Source: Theobroma cacao (taxonomy: Eukaryota; Streptophyta; Magnoliopsida; Malvales; Malvaceae). From it: a DNA stretch of 64,000 nucleotides. The DNA lies in NCBI RefSeq assembly GCF_000208745.1, contig NC_030851.1:1108315-1172314 (forward strand), read 5' to 3'. Below are positions 12,077 to 20,840 of this stretch, in pieces. The notes under the pieces are model-generated. The model saw only the letters and a program-made list of their open reading frames with translations. It was not told the origin of the DNA and ran no database searches. The position numbers were made by a program, and so were the translations under genes. The stretch's first letter is position 1. The number at the start of each line of letters is the position of its first letter.

Positions 12077-12079
12077 CTA

Positions 12080-12291
12080 CAGATGCAGTTGCACGCATGA
12101 GGAAGAGAAGAACAACAAGAGGTGCAGCATTTGGAGGGATTGTTAGGAGTATACTTCAGTTTTACACAGATGATGGATCAAGGCTCAAGATCTCTCCAAA
12201 TGTTGTGCTTATCATGAGCATTGGTTTCATTGGTTTTGTTGCCATTCTCCATCTCATGGGCAAGTTGTACTTTATTTATAAGGAGGCTTGA
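12080..12291 (+). pseudogene. Sec61 beta-like, intronless copy inside a transposon
   Basis: The frame [20 protein letters not shown] followed by [18 protein letters not shown] and a tail-anchor segment, [20 protein letters not shown], is the small beta subunit of the ER Sec61 translocon; about 65-70 residues are present. The part just N-terminal (LKGSAA, at about 11660-11686) lies on the other side of the nested MITE. Further upstream is an in-frame stop and no Met, so the normal start is missing. The ATG at 12097 could start a short protein that keeps the FYTDD motif and the membrane anchor, but use as a gene is doubtful. Capture by a Mutator-type element explains its isolated position. Confidence 0.75.
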
Positions 12292-12825
12292 GAAGTGCAT
12301 TAACATTAGTAAAATTAAGTTCCAATATGTTGATTTTCAATTTTGTTTTGATAGATTCGATTTCTCTCTCTTTTCTTTATAATATCAGTTTTTTTAATTT
12401 TCTTTTATTAAAAAAAACCAAAAATCTAGTGATTCAAATTAGAAGATTTTGGATAATATCTTTTTGTCCGAATCCGTTTCATTCCAATGACGTTAAATAA
12501 TTTTTCAATACATATTCATTTTCATGTCAAATTTCTTTTTGATTTTAGACTTTTATCTTTATCGTGAAAGTGTTAAACTTTAAAAGTTTATGTCTCAGTA
12601 AAATACAAAGATAGAGAATAAGTTATGGGCTATATTTAAAAAAGATTGTTATTACATGTAATTTTTTAAAAAATATTGTTACAGTTGAAAAGAAGTTGTT
12701 ACAAGTTTTAATTCCAAGAGTTTATGTTTTAATAAAATTCAAAGGAGCAAGTTACATGCCATATTCAATAACAAAAAAGAAAAACAAGACTCTGCAAGCC
12801 TAAGTATATGTCATACGTTTTCAGC

Positions 12826-13125
12826 AAAAGATGTTACACACCAAAACTTTAGTAGCAAATGTTACACTCCAAGGTCAAAGTTTCAACACTAGATGATACA
12901 TGCTAAAGCCAAAGCTTCATCATTAGATGTTACATGCCAAAGCTCAAGCAAAAAATGTTACACAATAAAACTTCAGCAGCAGATGTTACATGCTAAGGTC
13001 AAAATTTCAACACCAGATATTATATGCCAAAGCCAAAGTTACAGCACTAGATGTTATATGCCAAAGCTTCCTTCTTCATATTGATGTTACACGCCAAGGC
13101 GTGAATCACTTTATTACATGCTAAG
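12826..13125. repeat. Tandem repeat, GATGTTACATGCCAAAG type
   Basis: About nine degenerate copies of a unit near 33 bases run through this stretch, each with ATGTTACA(T/C)GC(C/T)AAAGC and a GCAGCA- or CATCA-like tail. The open frame at 12893-13084 is a product of the repeat and is not a gene. It lies inside the Mutator-type insertion. Confidence 0.7.
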
Positions 13126-13594
13126 GTATGTTCTACTAGACTTGAATTGTTGAAAAATTGAACACCATTAAATCTAAGAACTTGCTGTTACTCACCATGC
13201 CATATTTTTTTATCTATAGATCAACTATAAAGGGTTTTGTGAATGTAAATTAATAAATTCAATAATATGTTATTATTTTTCATGTTATATTCTTTGATCT
13301 ACAGATCGATAACTATTTGACAAGATGACAAGAGATAGAAAGAGATGGTGATGGAGGTAAAATTAAAAAGAATTGGATGAAGAGAGAGAAAAATAGAGAG
13401 CGAAGCAAAATGAGGAGTACAACAGGTAGTGACGGGAGAGAAAAATTGAGAGCATTTAATTTGTTTGAAATATTTTTAATAATATTTTTATCATTTTATG
13501 ACTAATTTTGATTAAAATAATTAAATTTATTTTAATAATTATTTTTAAAATTATTATTAATAAAGTTATTTTTTACAATTTTCTCAAAATAATG

Positions 13595-14159
13595 TTAGAG
13601 ACTCCCTACTCCAAGTTAAAAGATCATTAGACTTTCTCTGAAAACTTTTCATTTTCCATGAGTGCCTAACTGACAAACCATCTAAGAATGGCTTTCACCA
13701 TTGTAAACTAGTAGCAAGATGGAAATCAAAGGAAAAATAATCAACAACATCAAAATCATTCCTTCATAATTGCTCCAAACAATGATGAAATGTGATCCAT
13801 GGAGGAAAAACTACCAAGTTTTTGAATGTATCAGAAGAGATCGTGGCAGTTGAGTTGTCAAGATTTAGACCCTCTGTGGGATACGGTCGGCAGAAAAGTG
13901 AACAGAAAAAAGGGTTAATGTCGGGTAACGAACGGAGATCACGTGAACGGTGGGTGTATTCTATAGTAAAGTAGAGCACGCGAACGGGTGAAAGTAAAAG
14001 TCAGAAAGGAGATAGGAAAGCCGAGGGAAGGAGTAGTTTAAAATGGGAGATGACCTAGTATGTGGGGAATATGGTGGCCCACGAGATGATTTTCTTAAGG
14101 GCCAATCGATGTGACATGGGAGCTTTTGAAGGGCCGAGCAACATGGATATGGTATGCTT
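13595..14159. other. Shared intergenic block
   Basis: Begins TTAGAGACTCCCTACTCCAA and holds GAGTTGTCAAGATTTAGACC, GTATTCTATAGTAA and GGGAGATGA segments that recur at 34830-34990, 38340-38620, 49030-49450 and partly 24950-25070. No conserved open frame, so I treat it as duplicated non-coding sequence between TMX and the CCDC47-like fragment. Confidence 0.5.
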
Positions 14160-14477
14160 CTACACTGAGCTATGCCTGTGCCTCAGCCTCCTCTAACATC
14201 TTTTCCTCCCTGCCTTCTTTTTCTGCAAGGCTTCTTGCCTAGCATTTTGAAGTTCTTTGTATGCCTCTTGAGCAGCCTTCACTCTAGCTGCTTCAGTTTT
14301 TGATCGAGCCTGCAATAGGAAGAAAAGTAAAACACAATCATGGCAACATTACCAAATTGGCATAGTGTATTTGATCCCATGAAGTAACTTCCAGCTGACC
14401 CACCTGTGAGCTGAGCTTGCACCGCCCAATTAAATCAATGTAGTACGGTACAAGGGCCGCTAAGCGAATCATGTCAC
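14160..14477 (-). pseudogene. CCDC47/DUF1682-like, last exons
   Basis: The minus strand from 14309 reads EAARVKAAQEAYKEL followed by QNARQEALQKKK, the charged coiled coil at the C-terminus of plant CCDC47-like (DUF1682) proteins, an ER membrane protein linked to the PAT chaperone complex. The exon just upstream (14477-14404) gives DMIRLAALVPYYIDLIGRCK and ends in a good donor, CAG/GTGGGT. The true C-terminus (RARQMK-like, kept in the copy at 59543) is replaced by unrelated sequence, and upstream exons are cut off by a solo LTR at 14478. A fragment only. The copies at 32400 and 35060 have the same truncation. Confidence 0.65.
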
Positions 14478-14550
14478 TGTAGATATTAGATTTTGGTTAA
14501 TACTGTTACTTTAAAGAATTATGTTACAACATAATGCTGTACACAAAACG

Positions 14551-14697
14551 ACCAGAATAAGTGAAGTGCTACTTCACGTAGAATAATTAGAACAAGTGAA
14601 GAGCTACTTCACGCAGAACAAGTGAAGCGCTACTTCACGCAGAATAAGTGAAGTACTACTTAAAGCAAAATAATCAGAAAAAAGTAAAGTATTACTC
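14551..14697. repeat. Short tandem repeat of hairpin units in the LTR
   Basis: Four or five units of the form GTGAAG-nGCTA-CTTCAC followed by a GnAGAATAA-like linker. Each unit is an inverted repeat able to fold a six-pair hairpin with a 5-base loop, and later units decay (GTGAAGTACTACTTAAAGC). Confidence 0.7.
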
Positions 14698-14781
14698 CAT
14701 ATGGAACAACTAATACAAGTAGAACAGCCACTTTGAATAGAATAACCGCTTCACTTGGATGACAGTGAAAGTAACTCAGAA

Positions 14782-14996
14782 TAAGTGGCAGGGTTCATGG
14801 GTTACTTTCATCTTGGGATGTTTCAGAGAGTTTGGCTTGGTGGCTCAGATATGGATGTAGTTAAGAGGTGTTCCTCTTAACCCTTTCTNTAAGTGGCAGG
14901 GTTCATGGTTACTTTCATCTTGGGATGTTCCAAAGTGTTTGGCTTGGTGGCTCAGATATGGATGTAGTTAAGAGGTGTTCCTCTTAACCCTTTCCT
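14782..14996. repeat. Direct duplication across a single N (assembly join)
   Basis: The 107 bases before the N at 14889 (TAAGTGGCAGGGTTCATGG to CCCTTTC) reappear right after it with a few differences. This looks like two contig ends that overlap but were placed end to end, rather than a biological repeat. Confidence 0.7.
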
Positions 14997-15512
14997 GAAG
15001 GACAAGTGTTTCACCCTCTTACCTTATTCTCGTATACTTATTCATGTATAGCTTATTCTTTTGTACTTGTTCTCGTATAGTTTATTCTCTTGTACCTATT
15101 CTTGTACACCTATTTTCTATTACCTTTACTTGAGAACAAGTCTTACTACATTCAATTACAATAACGGTTACTTAAATTAATGTTTTTCATAATAATATCA
15201 TTCATTAGGCGCATTAAAGCCTATTCTTATGTAACCGTCACTTTTAGCACTATATATAGAGCCTCACAATTCATTTGGGAGGACTCTTCTTGGCCCCTCC
15301 TAACACATTCTCAACTTGAGAGCTTCTCTCTCTAAATTCTCTCTCTAATTATCTTGTACTCTCTAAGTCTCTTTAAGTCTTTTCTTATTGTCTTCCACAG
15401 CACTTATTACTTCAAGAACTGCTTCAATCTTCCTCTCTGCCTCCTCTGGCACGTCCACTTACTTGTTTGCAACACTTCCTCTCCCTATCACAAGAACCCC
15501 CTTTACAGTCAC

Positions 15513-16250
15513 CAATGAACAGCGTTGTTTATGTATCAATAAAGATTAGGCTTAAACCAGGGAAGGATAAGTCGGAATGTGTAGAACATGAAAGGAAAGG
15601 ATTACTGATCAACATTTCTGCATTTTGTCAAAGTCCAGCGTAAACCAGAGTAACAATTCGGCTCAGAATAAGCATGAAAGTTTGACATCATGGGACATTT
15701 GAATATTCGATTCATTAATTGGTGCATTATTCTTTATTTAAAAAATAAGATTTGAATTTTCTTTCTTCCAATTAAAAAATAAAATTGACACCAGGGAGGG
15801 ATACTACAAAATTTCAAGGTACCAAGGGACCTTGGAGAGTGGATCATAGATAACCATAGAGGGAGTCTTGAATAGGGTGAGGTAAGTGAAACTGCGAATG
15901 AGCAGGATTCAGTAGTGTGGGATGGAAATTCAACAAGACAAGCAGCTTAGACATAAAGAGGTGCTACTGTATGAGGGGGGCCATCGGCTGTCCATCATAG
16001 CCACAATGGAAATACAAGGACCATGTTGTCCGGGAGGGAAGGGGCGCTGGGGCCTGGAGGAGAAAGAGGTGGTCTGCGTTTGGAGTTTTGTTAACTAATG
16101 ACCCAGTATAGTGTAAAATCTGCGAAAGGGCTGACTTTTTAGGGGCTCCGTACGTGAATGCGTTGTGTATGTCTCGCTGTTGATGGAAGTTACTATGCTG
16201 AAATAAGTCTTCATGCCTCAACACATAAAGGCAATAGACATGCATTGAGC
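15513..16250 (-). other. Duplicated block of unknown nature
   Basis: This block recurs at 35330-35870 with high similarity. On the minus strand the 16245-15964 part is open, and the corresponding frame at 35742-35422 reads LVFPLWLSWTADGTPLMQRH. The two copies do not keep one frame: here a TAG follows the Gln codon at 15964. It could be an exon or UTR of a gene upstream of the CCDC47-like part. I do not recognise it. Confidence 0.3.
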
Positions 16251-16941
16251 TTCAAGTATTCCACACAGCATTCAAAGATATCAATACAAACAATGCTTTT
16301 CAATTATTTTTTTTTTCATAATTAATTTTTATTTAATTATTTTGTAATTAACATAAAAAAATGAAATTAAGAAAATTGAACTTGAATGCATGCTTATGAG
16401 TTTAAAAAAAAAAACTGGCGATATATAAAACTTCTTGTTTTTTATTCTCATGAAAGGATACTTATAGTTTTGATAGGAAGCAAAAATGAAATGGGAACAA
16501 GAATATTGTCAACTCAAACGGGATGTAGCTGGCTTATAAAACGAAGAAAAAAAAAATCCTGATCGGATCAGCATGTCCTATAACAAAAGTTAGTTAATTG
16601 CCATTCTCTCTTCATTCGAAGAATATCAACTAATCACACGCCATTCATTCCCCAAATACTGCCAAGTACCCAATTGGACGGTGGCCCAATTGAAACTAGA
16701 CAGCTTTTTTTTTTTCCATTGTCTGAGTGGGTTGGCGGTTGCAAGACGGCCTTTTTTTGTTTTCTGTTAAACTAAAAAATAAGTCCATTTGAATGATAAT
16801 ATCATAATGTTTTACCAGTGTTCCATGTCAAGCATTAAACTGAAGCTACTGATATTCCATCATTGTCTAACAAGTAATAACATTATACTTTATGTCCTTC
16901 TCCAAAAGCAAACCTTCCAAAACCTCTTGGTTTATTTCTAG
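16251..16941. other. Intergenic or intron sequence shared with 35870-36370
   Basis: AT-rich, with the shared segments CAATTGGACGGTGGCCCAAT and GGGTTGGCGGTTGCAAGACG. The last 150 bases (from about 16790) are the EMB8-like intron upstream of the HGGH exon. Confidence 0.4.
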
Positions 16942-19900
16942 GGCCAATGAAAATATAATCCTAGCTACTACGCCACATGGTGGACATCTAGCTTTCTATG
17001 AAGGGATATCAGCATCTAGCTTATAGTAAATATTTTTCACCCAGTTAGCCATAATACATACATACATATATACAAACAACAGGCACTCATCTTTACCTGC
17101 TGGGGAAAAATCATATTCAAATTTCTACTTTAGACTGGAACTCCCCAGTTGATGATTACACAAGAATCAGCAAAAAAAAAAAAAAAACTCTTTAATTAGT
17201 TGGGTTGTTAGTGAAAATCAACAAGTACTCTTCATGATTGAGGACCTCATAAGACATGTTATGAATATATATACTTGCATATATTTTTCTTTTTTTTTTC
17301 TTTAGATACTAGTAACTGTGCCTGATTACACAGCAAGTTGTAATTTAAAGTTCATTTGTGTGTGAATTGCATGGTTTTATATTCATGAAATTGCAGGTGG
17401 GTAAGAGCTGTTGATGAGTTCTTTGGTGTTCTACGCACTAGCCCACTTAGAAGGCAGAAGGTGAATAGTTTTGGTAGTTTTATTTTGTAGGAAACAGTTG
17501 TTATACTTAAACTGAATTAGCACATGAGTATTGGGTTCAATAATTAATGTATGATGTCCCTGCTTAAAGAATAGAATTCGAATCCCTTGTCTCTAATTAT
17601 AAAAAAAAAAACTTAAATTGAACTAACACAGTTATATCTTCACTTCCATATTGTGATAAAGCAAATTAGTCATTTCTCCAAAGGCAAGAGTTCTAAGAAT
17701 TAAAATTCTCTTGTAGCAGCTAACTAATAGAATTAAAATTCTCTTGACTTCTGTGTTTTCTTACAGATGCGAGGTTCTATAGATCAGGGGCCTTATTTGA
17801 ATGAAATGGGAGATGGAAGGGTGACAGCAGCGGGCAGTGAACCAAGAGACATTGTACCAGAAGAGATGTCGAATGAGCATATGATTCACAGTAAGAAAGT
17901 GTCGTAACACGTGTGGGTCCGGGAATCCGACCGCTAGACGCGAGCGAAAATTAAATAGTTTAGAAGTCGCCACCAATCTTTTTTTTTTCTATAGGTGTGA
18001 TTGGTCACCTATTAATCTGATTCTAATCGACGAAGTCCTAAATTAATTTTAGGTTTGTCGAAAGAACGAGAACTGGTCCACATTTTTAGAGATGGGTTCG
18101 GAAGTGCGGTTATGCACGGAGAAGGGTTAGTACTTCCGTGGCGTCCGTTCCACGAACGGTACCATTTAATCTTAAGTTATCTTAATATAGCCTACTTTTA
18201 ATTTAATCCCTACTTATTAAATTTTTATTAAATTGGCTGACTGAGTCTTTTATTTGGTTTTTTTATTTGGTTTTACGTATGCACATGATGCAAGCGTAAA
18301 ATGATGTCATGACTTGTTTATTTTAAATAATGGAGTCGGTAATCTTTTATTGAAAAATCATTTGAAGACCATCCCAACGTTTTGATGAAGTCTCGAAATT
18401 TTCCTCACCTAGAGATATCCCCGGAAGAACTCGTCTCTACAAACTCCTCGGGAAAATCTCATCATCGGGATTCCCGCACCATTTGCAAGATAAATGTGAC
18501 GTGCTATGACAGGATAAAATGCTGATGTCTACATGCACGCGTTTATTGAATTAGGTGGTTCATAATTCACCCAACTATGTATTTAAATTTATCACCTTAT
18601 TTATATATTTATTTTGTCATTTTTTTTCATGAATTATTTATTTATTTATTTATTATTATTATTATTTATTATTTATTATTTATTATTTAGATCCATATCT
18701 TTTAATTAACATTGTTGATTAGCGTTTAACTTGATTATATAACTTATCAAATAAAAAAAAAATTTAAATGATTAAATTAACTTTATTTAGTAATATTTAT
18801 TTAAGCTAATTAACTAATTTAAGTTTGGATGCAACATTATGTAAATTTATTTTTTTAACAATGACTATTTGACTTAATGGGTATTGGAGTTTAGAATTCA
18901 GATTTATCCCGACGCTTCAGATNTTATCGAAACTCAAGATTAAAACCCTCTTATCGTATTGGTAGGGTGTTAATCGAAATTCCTAGCCTAGAAAATTTCA
19001 TTTAGAATCGTGGCTTCTCGCATTCTGAAAGAACATTCCATCATCAACAATTTATATGATTTTCGGAGTGATTGGTATTATATATATTGTTTTATTTTTA
19101 TTTTTTGAGACCAAACTTAGAAACTTTCCTAACTATAAATATTGATCCCAAATATATATATATATATATATATATTTACTATTACAACCATTATCATCTT
19201 TTTAGTATTTTTTTATATTTTTTTTGGATATTTGTTTATATCTATTTTTTATCAAATATTTACACATATTTTCATTTACCACTTTATATTTTGTTGTTAT
19301 TTTTTTACTTTGAAATATCACATAATCTCTACATAATATATTTTTTATTTTAATTAAATTATCCTTATGCTCTTAATAATATGTTTTTAACATAAATAAT
19401 TGAACCATCATAATGAATAAAATAAAAAATATTAAAGTAAAAAGACATGCAAGTTAGATCTTATCTTGTGTAGATTTAGATTAGCTCAAAAAGGACAAAA
19501 TTATGTGGGCTAAAGCAAGTCACCAAAAGTACAACAACATACAAAAATTTCTCCAAACAATACCGTGAGGAGCCCCCCACCTCCTTTCTCTTTTTTCTTT
19601 TTTCTTTCTTTCTTTCTTTCTTTCTCTCCTAGCCGCTCCCCCCTTCTTCTCTCTTTCTTTTTCTTTTCTCTTTCTTCTTTTTTTCTCTTTCTTCTCCTTT
19701 CTTTCCCCCGCTGGCCTCTCCTTTCTTTATCTCTTTCTTTCTTCCTCCTTCTCTTTCTCTTCTTTCTCCCTGCCGGCATTGCACTCTTCTCCTCTTCTCT
19801 CTCCCCCTTCTTCTTTTTTTTCTTTTTGCTCTGTTTTTTTTTATGTTTGATTGTGGCTTTTTTTGGGTTAATCGTTGTGTTTTTATTTTTTTTGGTGGAT

Positions 19901-20476
19901 GGATCTTTTTTTATTGTGGCTAAGGTAGTTTGTTACTGGTAGATTTTTTTTTATCTGTGATTCTCTCCTTTTTTGGTTTTGCAGGTTTTTTTTTATCAAC
20001 TGAGTTGTTTAAAAATTTGGACAATCCGATAATGAGGTTCTGACACCAAAGAATTGGTGGCCATAACCCCATCACGCATGGTGGTTGGGGAAGGGATGGC
20101 TGGGCGTACGCCAGCCATACCTACTTTTTTTTAATTTTTTATTTATTTTTTATATTTTATTTTATTTTATTATAATTTAAATTTTTTATTTATTTTTTAG
20201 GTCTCTACAGAAGACACGATTTCAGATAAAGGAACAAATCCTGACTTGACAGACAGACTATACTCTAATAAGCACATCATGCAGCAAGCAGAGCATAATG
20301 TCAAGGATTTGATTGTCCCGACGTGTCGATCAGCTTTCTCGCTAGAGTAGGCGATCAATCTAGTTAATGGCATACATTGCCATCATAACAACTTGTCTGT
20401 TTGTCGGTTCTGTTCTTGTATCAGTTCTCAAGAGAAGGTTCAAAACATTTGTACTGGCTACATTGTTTAAAAAATG
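16942..20476 (+). pseudogene. EMB8-like alpha/beta hydrolase, 3' part (copy B), split by an LTR
   Basis: Three exons are present: 16942-17025 with ATTPHGGHLAFYEG (the catalytic-His motif HGGH intact), 17397-17460 with VRAVDEFFGVLRTS and the last exon from 17767. The first ends TTATA instead of TTATG, turning the Trp codon that spans the junction into a stop. The last exon has lost the TLPKPLQ part and is interrupted at 17900 by a 2.3-kb LTR. It resumes at 20210 with EDTISDKGTNPDLTD. A deletion at the VPVQRR codons (20320) shifts the frame, and the usual stop is lost. Clearly dead. Confidence 0.85.
17900..20209. mobile_element. Long LTR (solo) inside the EMB8-like exon
   Basis: It starts TGTCGTAACACGTGTGGG and ends AGGTCTCTACA; flanks are GAAAG (17895-17899) and GAAGA (20210-20214), an imperfect 5-bp duplication. 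The paralogues at 8130 and 26060 are uninterrupted here. The early part (GAAGTCGCCACCAATC, GTGTGATTGGTCACCT) resembles a long-LTR type I remember from several dicot genomes, possibly Gypsy of the Tat/Ogre kind; lineage is tentative. It holds an (AT)n run near 19157, an N at 18923, a CT-rich tract at 19565-19820 and a palindrome, GGCTGGGCGTACGCCAGCC, near 20098. No gag or pol. Confidence 0.75.
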
Positions 20477-20840
20477 GAGTTACTTTTACTAGACAGAATT
20501 CTACTCAATCATGATTATCAGTCCCTTTGGAAGGATGATAAAGATGCTAACTGCAACTTGATGAAGAAGCACGCATAGTGTAAAATTTGGAGGAAATCAG
20601 TAATGATTCCTCCATTGTTGTATCAGAAAATAATTTCCCTTTCTTTCTATCCTATCTTATTCTTCATGTAGAATTCAATCTTGCATTCTCTCTACGAGGA
20701 CGGAGTGACAGTAAAACTTTCGATATAATCATCGAAAGTATAAGGAAGCACAATGGGTTTATGCTGAAAGTATGTGAGAACAATTTTCAAGACAATATAG
20801 GAAAATTTAGGGACAAAATCCTGATTGTGATTGTGGTAAG
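20477..20840. other. EMB8-like 3' flank and TMX2 3' end
   Basis: The same 3' flank as after copy A (GGAGGAAATCAGTAATGATT at 20590), then the stretch downstream of the TMX2 stop. The two genes converge. Confidence 0.5.

Larger units (their letters stand above)
11489..13585. mobile_element. Mutator-type insertion (9-bp duplication) carrying a Sec61 beta copy
   Basis: The segment is flanked by AAAATAATG at 11480-11488 and 13586-13594, a perfect 9-bp duplication, the size made by Mutator-like elements. The parallel blocks at 34830, 38340 and 49040 read straight through this point (ATAATG followed by TTAGAGACTCC or a close variant), so they are empty sites. The ends, GGGATGATTT and (reverse complement) GAGAAAATTG, are only weakly alike, so the inverted repeat is degenerate. 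Inside are a host-gene copy (Sec61 beta), a MITE nested in it and a tandem repeat. No transposase is present; it looks like a Pack-MULE. Confidence 0.75.
14478..15507. mobile_element. Solo LTR with 5-bp target duplication
   Basis: The 1,030-base segment starts TGTAGATATTAG and ends CCCTTTACA, flanked on both sides by GTCAC (14473-14477 and 15508-15512). The paralogous site near 32755 reads AATCATGTCACCAATGAAC without interruption, an empty site. A TATATATAGAG motif near 15250 followed by CT-rich sequence looks like the LTR's own promoter and leader. The length is inflated by a doubled 107-base piece around the N at 14889. No internal retrotransposon domains, hence solo. I cannot assign a lineage. 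Confidence 0.85.

Noticed and set aside
12893..13084. Open frame on + with repeated AK-S-- motif
   Set aside because: It follows from the tandem repeat at 12826-13125.
18923..18923. Fifth single N as a false-duplication join
   Set aside because: Unlike the other four, no direct repeat flanks it; it may be a plain ambiguous base.
19072..19353. Open frame rich in Tyr, Ile and Phe
   Set aside because: Lies in an (AT)n and T-rich part of the LTR; composition artefact.
19565..19942. 125-codon open frame on + (and its minus shadow)
   Set aside because: Product of a CT-rich tract in an LTR: nearly only Phe, Leu and Ser, with no start context or relatives.
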